This document shows, piece by piece, positions 13,701-48,900 of a stretch of DNA of 64,000 nt. The stretch is from the NCBI RefSeq assembly GCF_015832195.1, contig NC_052033.1, positions 1,364,001 through 1,428,000 of the forward strand. Direction: 5' to 3'. Numbering within the stretch: position 1 is the first letter of the stretch; each line of letters starts with the position of its first letter. Under the pieces are notes generated by a model. It did not search any database. It had not been told where the DNA came from and saw only the letters and a program-made list of their open reading frames with translations. Source of the DNA: Motacilla alba alba. Its lineage: Eukaryota; Chordata; Aves; Passeriformes; Motacillidae. A program made the translations under genes and the position numbers.

Positions 13701-16000
13701 AGACCTAGAAAAAGCCCCAAAGCTGTCTCCAGGCATGCTGTGGTGGCAGGACACAAAGAAGAAAGGCTCTGTTGCAAGCTGGCGTGGCATTAAAAAAAAA
13801 AAAAAAGAAAATAATTAACCCTGAAATCACTTGTAATTATCAGTAATTGGCACTCGGACTGGTAGTCAGCAGAGAGAGCAATAATTTCATGTGAGCTATA
13901 AAACTACATGTTTTCCCTCCTAGGGCAAAAATTTCTAGGCCACATTGCCACCGCAGAAAATCACTGATTTGTAAATGCAAGATTCACCACAGATGTGGCT
14001 GTGAGCTGTGGTGGAGCCATCTGCACTGAAATCTGCTCACCCTGCCTCTGAAATCCCTGTCCTCTGTTCTTAAAAACAGCAAATCTGTGTGACAAAAGCC
14101 TGATGCAGCAGTCAGGGAGAGCAAGGTATGGAACCAAGGCAAGAACTTGAGTTCACCCGGTGTTCTTCCCTGGTGGAAGTAATTTGGAGAAGCTGCCTGA
14201 AAGACAACTCATTAAACAACCTTTTTATTTTTTTAAAGACAAGATTAAGTCAAAACCTTTTATATTCTCATGAGTATTTATAGAAAATTTCTAATTCCTC
14301 TCTGATTTTTTGCCCTAAAGATTTGGTGGTGACATTGCCTTTATATTGGAAAAGTGCCTTTATCAGCCCTGCAAATGTAAAAGCAGCCCAGTTACAGCTG
14401 TGGGAAAACTCATGTTCCATGGGCTTGGGATCTCTTAGGTGCTGGGGGGGACGTGTTTTAAAGAAAGGTGCAAAATTGGTGTCTTGAGCTCTTCTGGCAG
14501 CACCCAGAGGGAGTAACTGGGCTTCTTCTCACAGGTGGGAAGGCTGAAGGGAGCTGGTCCCTCCTTGCTGCTCCAGGCTGCAGGGATGAAGGGGAGGCAG
14601 AGGATGTCAGGAAACCCTGGGGCTGTCAGGGTCTGCAGGTGACACCAGAGATCCTTTGCAGGAGGCAACATAAACATTCTCCATCTCAGGTGGAGAAAGG
14701 AGGACACCCAGAAAGTCAGGACGCTGAGTATAGTGGTGCAAGGTGGGTGCTCATGAGCTTTTCTGGTTGACTTCAGGATTCCTGTCAGGGATCAATCACT
14801 AAAATAACTGGGTTTTTTACTACAATGCTTCTTGCAGCCTAAATTGGCTTTTCAACTGCAGTGGCAGCATTGCTTACCTCGAAGAGGAAAATTGCAGCAG
14901 TGGGAGGTGGGGTGGGGCTGGTGGGAGCTGCTGGTGGACAGGGCCAGGTAAGGTGACCAGACAGGTCTGTGAGCACCAGCACAACCCCCCCTCCCATCTT
15001 GAGAACTGAAACCCAGTTTTAATTCATCTGCAATATCCAACATCTGCTGCAGCTGTGGCTCCTGAGGCAGAGCAGGACCCTCTGCCTTCAGCCCCTCCAT
15101 GGGAATGATCTGCTCTTCAACAGCAGCTCAAGCATCAGCACTCACAGCCTGGTCCTGCTCTGCCTTTATTTTGTCTTGTGTCCCAGCTCTCATGTTGCAG
15201 TCACTGTCTTCATGCATTTAAAAAAGTCAGCAGTAAACTTCCTTCATTTTCAGAACCTTTTCTTAACTCTAGGAAATCACATCTCCAAAAGGACTGGAGT
15301 TGCCAAGTTATGTGTTGGCAAACTCAGAAGCGACAGATTTAAACAGCCCGGGCCATCTTCCCCTGCACCCTGCCTGTTTCCCATTTGCTGTGTATTTAAT
15401 GGCACAAGCACATCCTCCTTTTTCCTGGGGCTAAGGCAGTTTGCATATATTAACTTGAGCTTCCTAATTGCTTGTAGTGAAGGGAATCCTGCTCCTCACC
15501 TTTCGATCAGTTCTGGAGAGCAGCAGCCTCTGTAATGCCACATTGAGAGCGAGGAGGGCAAAACTGCCCTGCTCATAGTCAGGCAGGAAATGTGCCATTT
15601 TTCCATCTGGCTGTTGCTATTGTTTGTGTTGAAGCCCAGGGGATGCAGTTTTCCTTGTGAGGATCTATCAGGGAGCCAAAATCCAGCCTGTGCCATTGCA
15701 TCTGCTCCAGAATGCGTGTGCTCCGCTCTGTGGAAAGTGTGAGCGGTTCTGAGCCATCACCAATCCCAGACTCTAAAGCAAAAGGGTGTTGTGGACAGAA
15801 AAACAGCCTCACCTGAACTCCAAACCCTCCTCTGCTGTTCTTTGGACTGGGGAAGGGATTTTGGATCCAGCTCAGCAGAAGGAGTGGAATCAGCTGTGGG
15901 ATTGCTGCTCGTGGCAGCCTTGGACCATGGTGGGATGCAGGTATGGGTGGTAATCGTTCATGGTGCTACGAGGGGTTGCACTGACTCTTGAGGCAGATTC
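10731..16000. other. Intergenic, no gene seen
   Basis: No open frame here has splice-bounded, family-like coding sequence. It contains A/T homopolymers at about 10880-10896, 11041-11056 and 13793-13806, an AT-rich stretch at about 13440-13560, and one CR1 fragment listed separately. Confidence 0.6.
12609..12745 (-). mobile_element. CR1 LINE 3' fragment
   Basis: Read on the minus strand this resembles the 3' part of avian CR1. On the plus strand the hallmarks are 'aatcacaggatg', 'ggctggaagggctg', 'tctgctcaagcag' and 'atctccagagaggga' in CR1 order. It is diverged and truncated, which is normal for bird CR1 copies. Confidence 0.7.
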
Positions 16001-16019
16001 ACCGCAGGTGAGGAGTGCT

Positions 16020-17330
16020 CTGCTGTGCCCACACCCCGGATAAAGCAGGACGCACGGAAAGCACCGAGGCTGGGCTCAGCATCTGCCGGTTGTCGGGGCA
16101 GGAATTTCCCTGACATTTCAGCAAGGAGTTACCTGAGCTCTGAGGGTGACGCCTCCCAGCCGTGCCAGGGGGACACTGGGAGGAGAAACCCCTGTCACGG
16201 GAGGTCGGGGAGCTCCCTCAGCTGTGCCCTGAGCAGGCAGATGAAGCCGAGCAGCCCCTCCGGGCTCCCTGCCCTCGGCAGCACCTTCCCAGCGCCCGCT
16301 CAGCCCTTTTCCTGTGGGATGGTGCTTGCGCGGAGGGAGGGTCCAGAGGGCTGTGCCTGCCCGGCCAGGTGTGCAGGGAGCAGTGAATGCCAGCCCTGCG
16401 TCACGGGCACCCCCTCCTCCCTCCCAGCTGGGATAAAACTTCTCCTCACCTGGGATCCAATCTCATTTATCGCAGCTCCCACCTTTCCTCCCTGGCAACC
16501 CCCCGGGAGGGCGAGGCGGCAGTGCGGGCAGTGAGAACAAAGTGGATTTTTGACTGAGGGGCCGGGGAGCCGCAGGGCGTTATGTGGGACCGCGGGCTGG
16601 CCGCGCTCTCCGCCGGACCGGGACTTGACGTTTGACCGGCAAGAGAAAAGGGACAGAAAATAGAGAGCCGGGAGAAAGAGGGGGGAAAAGGGAAAGAAAA
16701 GCCCAAAGCTGGAAATCAAGTCGCAGCAGCGAAGCAGCACGTTTCCCCTCTGCCTTCGGAAGAATTCCTTGGCTTGGTGTGCGGGTGCCTGTTATTCGGG
16801 CTGCGGCAGAGGAGTTGGACTCTGAGTCAGACCCAGCGCTAATGAGGTTTGTGGAATCAATTCATCTGTGCTCCGCAGCGTCCAGCGCGCTTGAACTCTG
16901 CTGCGCTGATGAATCGGGCAGTGAATTAATGCGCGGGCAGGTGGGCAGGACACGGAGCGCGGGGCTCAGCCCCTGCCCGCCTGTTCCCTCTGTTTTCCCC
17001 TGGTTTTTGGCTGCCGGGCGCCGTCCGGTGCCTCTGGGCTGGCTGGGAAAAGCAACGATCGTGACCGGGCAGGGCTTTGGGGGCTGCACGGGTCCGGGTT
17101 TGTGTCCGCAGGTATTTGGGTGGGGGTCCGGGAGCGGGGCGGGGGTGCGGTGGGGCGGCCGAGCAGAGCCCTTTGGGGACAGCTGTTGGCGTTTCAGGGG
17201 TTGCCCTGTCCCTCAGCCCGGTTCCAGGGGGAGAGGCTGTCGTGCCTCGGAGCTGGCACCCCGGGAAAGCTTTCGGGGGTGAAAGTGTGCAAGGTCAGCC
17301 GGGCTGGGGGTGCCTCCCACCCGCGGAGCC
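16020..17330 (+). promoter_or_regulatory. GC-rich block, possible ITGB4 promoter and non-coding exon 1
   Basis: The first ITGB4 coding exon begins at a splice acceptor (21149), so an upstream non-coding exon must exist. This block is the only markedly GC- and CpG-richer stretch between SAP30BP and ITGB4. It contains at least one donor-like junction, 'ccgcag|gtattt' near 17111. The assignment is positional inference only; long open frames here on both strands reflect base composition. Confidence 0.3.
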
Positions 17331-20300
17331 CACCGGGGTTGTTTTCCAGACCTGGTGGCTGCCCCTGCAAGGGGGGAGCAAGGGAAGGGGGGATCCCGGA
17401 GGAAAAGGCCAGGAGAGGGTGGGGGGTTCAGGGTGGGCTTTGCTGAACTGCAGGTGTTGGGGTATTTGCAAATTGGTGGATCTGACATGGACAGGGAATG
17501 GGATATGAGAGTTGGCATGAGGGGACTGACAGGCATAGATGAGCTGAGGGAAAGGGGGATGAGGAGCACCCACAGAGGGGAAGGAGGGGAAAAGTGTCTT
17601 GTGGGGCCAAAGGAGCAGAGAAAGTGGCGGGAAGAGCTCATGGAGGGAACGGGAGGGTTCTGGGGCTGTGCTGGCATTTGGGCAGACCCCAGGCAGGAGA
17701 CTGCCATTCCTGCCTCTGCTCCTTGGGGTTCCCCCCTGCCCGAGCCCAGGGGGCAGCAGGAAGAGATGGAACCAGAGCCACCAGCCTTTCACAGCACGGG
17801 GGGTGTTGGCCACAAAGCAGCTCCCAGCAGCTCCATGTGGGTGCCCAGGCTGGGTCCTGCTGTGTTTTATCCCTGGCTGGAGCATGCTGGGGGCCACGTC
17901 TGGGCTCTGGAACTCAACCTGGGAGCTGAAAACAACAAATGGAGACGCTCACATGGAGTCTCCCAGCTGCAGGAGCATGCCTGGGGAAGGAGGGGGAATG
18001 GATGAGGAAGGCAAACAAAACAAGACGAGTAGGATTTTGTGTGTAAGAGATTTTTTGATTTGTGGGTCAAGTTTTTTGTAGTTTTGGGGAGTCTGGCTCG
18101 ATAATTTCCAAGTTTTGGAGCACAGTCCCAGCAGCTCTGTGCCACCACATGTGCAGGGGAGGGAACATGAGCTGTGTTCCTGATCCCCTGGGCTGTGGCT
18201 GCACTGCATCCTCGGCACACATGGATGGTCCTTGATGCCACGGACTAGGGTCAGTCCCCTGCACAGCCCCACACAGCTCCCCATGGCTGCAACCATGAAA
18301 AGAGCAATTCCCACCCAAGAGAGGAAAGGCTGTGCTTGGGAACTCCTTGTTGAGAATCTGCCTCACTTTCCCACTCCCGTGTCCCAACCTGCTGGGTGTC
18401 CCCCACGTGGCAGCTGGGACCAGGCTCCTGCTGTTGCTTTGTGGCGCATCACAACCTGCTCCTTGCTCCCCCATCTGCCATTCCAACCCTGTCCTCTGTC
18501 CCATTGCACCAGTGGATTGTTTGGAGCATTGCCTGGATTTTTGGGGATGAGGTACCTAGCCCCAGCTTCTCCAGACTCAGGGGTTCTTGGCATATTCCTA
18601 GAGTAGGTTGGTTGCTGTGCTGTGGGGCAGGGCAAAGGCTGGGGGAGCAAGAGAAGACCAGGAGGAAATGCTGGAGCAGGTCTGAGAAATGGTAGGAAGT
18701 TTATGTGCAGCCAGGAGCTGCTCTTTCTCCTTGTTTTTGCACAACTGAACAGATTTATTTTTTGTTGTTGTTGTCATGAAAACCCAACCAAATCCTGCAG
18801 ATTTCCTGAAGTAGAAGTGGCATTTTCCCTTACAGAGGATACTTCTGAAAGCAAGGGGTGGCTGCTCCCATACTTTTGCAGGAGTATTGCAGGCTGCATT
18901 CCTCAGTGGCCATGCTCTGTGCCACCAGTGCCCAGAGGGCTGGCATCTGCCCAGCAAAATCCTTGAAGGTTGGTGGCTCACAGGGCAACAGAACGTTTAT
19001 ATTGAGCAGGATTTTATGGCCTTTTATCTCAGCACTTGAAAAGATGTGATGGTAATTTATGTGCCTGAGGCCCAGGGTGTGTCCATCCGTTCCTTGGTGA
19101 CTTTTTCCTAACTAGTGATTAAGGGAAGAGGCATTTGGTCCTTGTGAGCTGAGCAGTCTGGTTCCATACTCAAGCCCTTCCTTGTGGCCCGTGCCATGGT
19201 GGGAGAGGTGGGAGATGGGATTTGCTGGGTGCTCAGCTGATGTTTTCAACTGTGTTTTCCTTCCACGGGCTCTGAGGACTTCTTCCCTACCCTTTCATCC
19301 CACTTCTGACTGGCCTCTCCCCACATCTCCATAGCACCATCCTGGGATGGGGCAGAGCAAGGAAAAAAGGGATTTTCCTGGCTTCAAAATCTCCCTGTGT
19401 CAGTAGCAAGGGACACAATATTTGCCAGCAAGTACTGCCGTGAGGACTGTCCCTGAAGGAGGTCACAGGCGTGTCCTGGGTGAGCAATGCTGGCCTCAGA
19501 GCCAGTGCTGCAACTGGACTTGAGGGGACAGGGACCACCCGGAGCCAAACCTCCAAAGGGCCCAACTGGGAACATGGCCTGACGGTCAGTGTGGCAGGGA
19601 GGGAAGCAGAGGAGTTCCCTTGCTCAGCTGGGACCTTTTACCCATAAGAAAAGCAGCTCGTTGGCAAAACAGCACATTGCTACAGGTCCTGAGGAACAAC
19701 AAAGCTTCCCGGGGTTTCCCTGCAGAGATGCTGCCCTGAGGCTCCTGTGTTTCACTTTTAGCCCCTGGGCATTAATGACTGTGGTAAATCCCTCTGGGCA
19801 CAGCTGACAGGATGAAGAGGTACCCGTGTCCTGCCAGTTGCTGCCTGTGTACCCAGTGACTCTCACATGGAGCCAAGTGCAGCCACCAAGAGTGATGTCC
19901 TGTGGTGTCCATGCTGGCTTGGTTGAGCCCTGTGTCACAACAACTGCTGCATTCAATGTATTCCCCTGGCTGCAGAGGCCGAGTGTGATCTGGTGCTGCT
20001 GAGACCAGGCTGGGTTTTTCCAGTGGTTTCCCTGCAGCCCAGGCCAGGCCGTGAGTGGCTGAGTCTCCATGTGACTGCTCTGTGTGCTGGATGTCCCTCA
20101 GGTGACTTGGGCATCGTTACTGCACGCAACAACTTTTCCTGTTTCCTTTCCCTGTTTTAAGTGGTTTTCACATTCTTTTCATTTTAGACTCAGGGCTGAC
20201 ACAGCAAGAAGCTATAAGACAATTAATTTATATTTTGTATTTCACAATTGCATCTACCAGGAAGGAGATGCTTTAATGATATCTTTACACTGTTGTTTTT

Positions 20301-21148
20301 TCCTTGACTGCTCTCACTTGCCCTGCTGGGTGTGAGGATGAGCCTCTGGCACAGCAGCTGCAGAACTTGAGTTCCAGCTTTGTGCCCTCTGTTTACCACA
20401 TCCAAATGCTGACTTCTGGATGGCACCGAGTTTTCTCAGTTATGTGTGGTGCAGGGAGAATGGTTCACTCTGTTTAGGATTTGACCTCTGCATCCATCAA
20501 GGGGTCCTGCTGCCCTGGCCAGGACAAAGGGGATCTGCCAGGCTCTCAAAACCACAGATTCATTCAACAACTCCAAAGCTCCAAGCCTGGCATTTCCCAA
20601 GACCTCAGACCTCACCCTCTCTTTATTGTTGGCTTGACCATCCTGGAAACTCTTAGTGTGATAGGAAATAGCTGAAGGGAGGGGTTAGTGTTGCTTTTGG
20701 GGAGAGATGTGGACAGTCACTTTGTTTTCTTTTTTTTTTTTTTTTTTTTTTTTTTTTCCCTAACCTGCCAGGAAAAGCAATGTCTTGGCCTGGTCAGTGG
20801 ACACACGTTCACACGTGTGGATGGTGCTGGGCTCTGTCTGGGGGTCCCCTGTGCTCCAGATGCCTGCACCACCCCCTGATTTCGAGCTGGGCACCCCAAC
20901 TCCAGGCACAGGCGTGGCATTGCTGGGAAGTTTGAGCCTTTTGAAGATGCTTGAGCAGAGGACAAACCATCCTTGGCTTTGCTTTTGTGCCGTTCCCTCC
21001 AGAGCTCAGCAATTTTTTCCAGCCCGGGATGTGAGGGCTGTCCCACCCCAGCGGGGCTGAGAAGGGGCTCTGTGGGAGCTGCCCTGGTCATATCCAGGTC
21101 TCTTTCCACCTTTTGGCTTTCTGCAATGCAGCAATCCCTTTATTTCAG
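17331..21148. other. Non-coding, presumed ITGB4 intron 1
   Basis: No convincing exon was seen. A 27-base T run lies at 20731-20757. The region ends in the acceptor 'ccctttatttcag' at 21148. Confidence 0.5.
20731..20757. repeat. Poly(T) tract, 27 T
   Basis: Uninterrupted T run in the presumed first intron of ITGB4; likely length-polymorphic and prone to sequencing error. No retroposed body was recognised next to it. Confidence 0.95.
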
Positions 21149-21158
21149 GAGGAAGAGG

Positions 21159-43532
<22,374 letters not shown>

Positions 43533-44170
43533 GCCGGGGCAGGCCGAGCACCAGCAGGACTTTTGGGATCGGGTGCCAGGATTTTATGGAACAACCCAAG
43601 GGTGCTTCATCCAGGTGGTGCCTGGGCAGCTCCTCCTGCAGGCACAGACCTCTGTGGCACTCCAGGCTCCCGATTTCTCCTTTGGAGCCCAGCACACTCA
43701 GAGCTCTGGCACAGCTGGGTGTGTAAGCTCATCCTTCAGGGCAGAAAACGGGGTGTCTCCATGGCTTCAGCCTCCCCAAGTAAATGGAATGGAATGATTT
43801 TATTGTCAGGTCCACAGTTCTGAGAGGATCTCAGATGTCAAAACCATGATCTATAGAGGGTCACCATTTCCATTTTCACTCCAGGCTCTCTGGCAACTCA
43901 CCTCTTCACTGGAGTTGTTTTGTTCAGTATGGGGGTTTCTATGAGAGCTGCAAGGTCGGGTTTTGGGGTAACCTGTGCTTTCTTATTGCACCCATTTGTG
44001 TCTGTCCTTTGCTGCTGGCATTTGGTACCCTGATAGCAAAGACTAACCTTTCATTTGTGTTGCATTACTTGATGGCCTCAGATGCTTTTTTTTTGCATAC
44101 ATTGTACAGTTTTAATAGTATATATATAAATATATATAAATGTATTTTATTATTTTATAAAAAAATGGAG
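43533..44170 (+). other. ITGB4: ITGB4 3' UTR, probable extent
   Basis: Follows the TGA at 43530-43532. A TA-rich stretch at 44115-44165 with several ATAAA-like hexamers and a GT-rich downstream segment is the best candidate for the poly(A) site, though no canonical AATAAA is there. A canonical AATAAA at 45562-45567 could serve a much longer UTR. Confidence 0.45.
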
Positions 44171-45880
44171 GTGGATGAGATCTATGCTGAATGTGGAGGC
44201 TACACTGGGACTGTGGCTGCTGGGAAACATGAATAACTGGAAGAAATGAGCTAAGGGCTTGATCCAAAGGCCACTTGAACCCTGTGATGAGACTGGTGGG
44301 CTCTGCCTTGGACCTTGTATCCTTCAGCACCAGAGGCTCCAGAAGAAGGCTGCAAGGGCCCAGACCCACTCACTGCAGAACATCTCCCAGCTGGAGCACT
44401 TGGACACAGAAGGGCTGGGAGCTTCCAGGAGGTGAGGGATGGGAACTGTGCTGGGATTCCTCACACAGCTGATGTGGGAGAGTGAGATTTCAGGGCAGAG
44501 GATGTTGGGTACCTTTTAAAAGACTTTTTGCCCAGCAGCAACATCCATAAAGGGACCTGTGCTCCATCAGTAAACACAAAAGAAGAGCAGGCAGGCACTC
44601 CCACCATCCAGAACAAGTCTGAGACTCATTCAGCCCCAGCTTCAGCTCCCCTCACACAGGGCTGGGCTGAGCTGAGCTGAGACCCTGCTGGGTTTGATGT
44701 CCCAGGGCTGGGCAGGATCCCTGGAAGCTCCCTGCCCTCTGCCAGGGAAAACAAGCAGACTCCCTGCAAGGTTCCCTGGTGTGTTCCAGCTGCATGGGAG
44801 CAGGTGAGGAGCCTGCCTGGAGCAGCAGCTGCCACTGCTCTGGGTTAGAGCTTCCAACCAAAGCAGCAGCTGCCTGGGCCCCTGGCAGCATCACCAGCCT
44901 GCTTTGATCTCACAATGAACCTTGGCTTTTTTGTGGTTTTCTTTATGTCTTTTTTTATTTCCTTTTTTCTTTTGGACTCTGAAAAAGAGCTCACCACCAA
45001 CAGTTCCTTCTCCTCTTCAGGCTTTTTATTTCACTGGGGGAAGGTCTGTACATCTTTCAGCCAAAGATGGATGTGGGTGAATCAAGTCCACAGGAATCTC
45101 CATGACTGCAGATGGAGCTGGGTCAGTTTTGAACTTGGCTTAAGGGATCCTTCACCAACCCTGAGGTTTTACTGTGCCTTCAAGAAGCACTTATTTCTCC
45201 TGAGCAAGTGCCAGAGGCTGCCTCCCTCCCTGCTCCCTTCTTGCCTGGAGTTGGAATTTTCTCTCCTCCTCCTCAAGGACTCTGTAACCCTTGTCCTGGG
45301 CTTTGTGCTCCAGGGTCAGACACTGAGAACTGCCTAAGCAGGGAGTTTCCCAAGCATTTGAACCAAAGATGATCCTGTTCTCCAAGAGTGCAGAGCATGG
45401 CCCGTCAGCTGCTCTCTAGGGAATCAGGCCTTCCCCCTGCACATGCACTAACCCAGGCCTGTCTTTTTTAATTTCATCTGCTTGTTAGAATTGGTGCTGT
45501 TTCAGCCTTTCCAAGATGGATCCACAGCAGGTCTTTGATCAGATGGCTTCCTCTTGCACTCAATAAATATTTTCTCTATATTCTGCCTCTTTATTGTTTT
45601 TTTGTTTGTTTGTTTGTTTAAGTTAAATTTTAAAATCCCTCCCCCCCACCCCTGCTATCCTCCATCTGCAGGGCAGGGGCCAGAGGCAGATTCCCAAGCA
45701 GGAACTTCTGCCACGTGTCAGGGCCTGCTGCTCCTGCACTGCCCTCCCCTCCTGTGCCTGCAGCTCTGCTGCACTCCACAGCTCTGGTAATGGCTCCTTA
45801 CAGCCGTGCAAACTGGAGTTAAACCAGGATCCTCTGAGGAACAGTCCCAAGGGATTTTGTCTCACACAGAACAACTGTGC
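44171..45880. other. ITGB4-GALK1 interval, no gene seen
   Basis: Lies between the convergent genes ITGB4 (+) and GALK1 (-). No coding exon was recognised. It contains AATAAA at 45562 (+), TTTATT at 45589 (minus-strand signal) and a GTTT microsatellite at about 45601-45619. Confidence 0.6.
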
Positions 45881-45892
45881 AAATGTTTTGCT

Positions 45893-45898
45893 TTTATT
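45893..45898 (-). promoter_or_regulatory. GALK1: GALK1 poly(A) signal
   Basis: TTTATT on the plus strand reads AATAAA on the coding strand, about 100 nt after the stop codon, predicting a short 3' UTR. Confidence 0.7.
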
Positions 45899-45995
45899 AG
45901 GCAAATGCTGCAGATGGACAAACTGATCCCCTTGGGAAAGCCTTGGGGAGGGAGGCAATGCCAGCCCAAGGTTCCCAGGGGCAGTGGTCACTCCT

Positions 45996-48900
45996 CTACA
46001 GGGGCAGAGCTTTTGCCCCTCCTGAGGGCTTGGTGAGGTAGAAAGTGGCTGTGCCACTGTATTTCTCCTGAAAAACAAGAGGAGCAGTTGAGGCTGGGGT
46101 TCTGGGGCTGGGGGATGCCAGAGCTGGGGGAAAGGCCCTGCTGGTCAGTTCCACACTCACTCTACCTCCACTCTTCACTTTAACTCCTGCTCATGTTTCC
46201 TCTCTCCCACCTCTGGCAGAGGCCAAAGGTCTCTCCTCATTTCTGACCCTCCTCTGCCCCTTCTTTCCCCCTCCCCCAGCCAGTTATAGGGTGCACCATG
46301 ATCTCACAGAGCAGCAAAATTATGCTCTCCCTTGTTCACAGGCCCCATGTCCCAACACCCTGATTCTGCTGGAATTTCCAGCTACCTGTGCACACCAAGG
46401 AGCTGAGTTAGGGAACACTGGTGATGGCACTGAGCTCTTTCCCAGGCTATAACTGCCACTGTTCAGCTCAGGAGTACCCAAGCTCAGCTCACATCACTTT
46501 TCTGTGGATGCATTTGGCCTTCCTGAAGCTCCCCCAGCACCTTTTCATTCCCTTGGTCCTGGGGCAGGGCTCTGTGACTGGCACAGTACGGAACTGCCTG
46601 CGAGAGCTCAGTGACATCAACAGACTCAGCGCCATGGATGGGCTCCACCAACCCCAAATGGCTCAGGAGCAACAGTTCAGCAGTGTCCCTGTGCTGTGCC
46701 CCGAGTGTTCCCTTGGCATCTTTCAGTCAGGCTCCCGGGGCTCTTCTGCCACGTACCTGGATGTGCTTCTGGGCTCTGTCTGCAGCCCCAGCCTCCAGCA
46801 GTGTCACCGTGCAGCCTCCAAAGCCTCCCCCGGTCATCCTGCTGCCATAAACCTCATCGACTTCCAGGGCTGCTGCCACCAGCTCATCCAGCTCCGGGCA
46901 GCTCACTTCATAGTCATCCCTGGAGAGAGGAGAGCCGTGCTCTGCCCTGTCCTGCACCCTGGGCACAACCACTGCACCCCTGACAGCTCCAGCTTGTGTC
47001 CTGGCGCAGCCACCGCCACGGCAGCGATGCTGAGAGCTGCAGAGCCTGGCCCAGCTCTGCTGAGAGGGGATCCTCGGTCACGCTCACCTCAGGGAGTTGT
47101 GGCTCTCCACCATCAGCCTCCCGAACGTGCTGTAGTCCCTGTGCTGCAGTGCCTCTGCTGCCTGTGCTGTCCGCGCTATCTCGCCGATGACGTGCCTGGC
47201 CCGCCGGAACACCTCATCCCCCAGGCAGCCCCTGGCGTCTGCAGAGACATTTGTGTCCCTGCAGCAAAGCCTCGCAGCCTGCAGGATGCTGCAGGGCTGC
47301 ATCCTGCAACCATCCTGTGCCAAAGCTCCTCCGCCTGCGGCATGCTCTGTCACAGGGTGTGTGCCCACCCGCCCGCCCCAGGTCAGCCCAGGGGGCACCA
47401 AGCTCTTGACGCCTCAAGGAGTGACCAGAGACGAGGGGGGCTGTCCCCACCTTCCAGCTCGGCCAGGGTGGCATCCCTGAGGCTGGCCTTGCCGAGAGTC
47501 GCCGCTGCCTCCTCGCACTGCCGCCGGCGCGTGGGGTACTCGCTGCCCGTCAGCGTGTGCCGCACGTTGGAGTTGGTGATGAGCACGGCCAGGCTGGCGT
47601 CGCTCAGCGGGACAAGCACGGTCTCCAGGGACCTGCAGGGACAGCTCAGCCATGTGCCCGCCCCTCTGCCCGCCCCGGCTCTCAGACGCCTGAGTTCAGG
47701 CAGATCCTGAACTACAGAGGCAAAGTCCAGGTGGCTTGGGATTTCATTCGAGCACTTCACTCCCTCCCAAATATTAGTTCCATAATAGACCCTAAGGACC
47801 GCGGGAAAGACAACCCAGGCGAGTAGCAGAAAGGTTGCAAGAGGAGGAATCAAGACCAGCAGGAATTCAAGTGCAGGCTGCCCCGCCCCCATGACGAGGT
47901 TTTGGGCTGGGTTCAAGGGTTAACCTCTCCCTGCACTCCTGCCCTTAGCTCGTGGCCACAGGGCCAGCTCAGCCCCAGCTGCTCAAGGAGGTGGGCACAG
48001 CACAGTGAGCTCAGCCACGACCCTGACCTGCAGTCGATGAGCAGCGCGTGGCCCTCCTGGCCCATCACGGATATGAACTGGTCCATGATCCCACAGGGCA
48101 TCCCAGCAAACGTGTGCTCCGCTTTCTGGCACACCAGTGCCTTGGCTACCAAATCCCCATTATCTGTGCCACAGCAGAGACATACAGGTTAGCAGCTCCT
48201 GCAGCTTTGTCCCTTGCCTGGGAGCAGGGGAAGCAAACATGGAGTTAAAGGGTTGTTTTCCCATGGAATGGGGTTTTGCAGCTGCAGGTGCTTGCTCCTG
48301 CACCACTGCACGGCCTCTATGCCAGCCTGGACCCCAGATCCAGCTGGATGTGATAACTGACACTGGTGTTTCAGGTATCTCGATTTTTGGGGCCATTAGG
48401 GTGGGGAGAGGATACTCCCAAGGGAACTTCCTATCATCCCCCTGGCCAGCCCCAGGAGTAGTCCATGGATTTTAGAGGTCTGGGCAGGTCAGGCTGGGTG
48501 AGCCAGAGGAGCCACACAGGCAGGGCAGTGCCAGCTGGGGAGTTGTTACCCACTCACAGCAGCGTTTTCCCAGGGGCTGTGGGATCTTGCTAAGGGCACC
48601 CCCCTCATCCCAGCTCCCACCTGGAAACAGATGCCAGGGCCCAGGATGGGCTGCTGCCTTACCAGGGCAGAGCTGCTGCAGGAAGGTGTAGGTAGCCACC
48701 TCCAGAGCAGCTGAGCTGGAGAGGCCCCCGCCCAGGGGGATGTCACTGGCCACGACAGCGCTGAAGCCTGGCACGGGACCACCTGCAGGAAGAGGAGAAG
48801 AGAAGGGAGGAGGGCGGGCATGAGCCCTTGCAGAGCTGTGTGTGCCCCACAGCTCACAGGGAATGGCACAAGGAGCCCCTGTGCAACATTTCAGAACACA

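Noticed and set aside
16025..18081. Several 100-230 codon open frames between SAP30BP and ITGB4
   Set aside because: Overlapping frames on both strands, low-complexity composition and no recognisable family; not supported as genes.
44100..44165. TA-rich stretch as a replication origin or matrix-attachment site
   Set aside because: Its position just after ITGB4 is more simply explained as the end of the 3' UTR; nothing specific supports another role.
46421..47710. 429-codon open frame on the plus strand
   Set aside because: It is antisense to GALK1 exons 5-7, whose reading frame on the other strand gives the full galactokinase; GC-rich coding DNA often leaves the opposite strand open.
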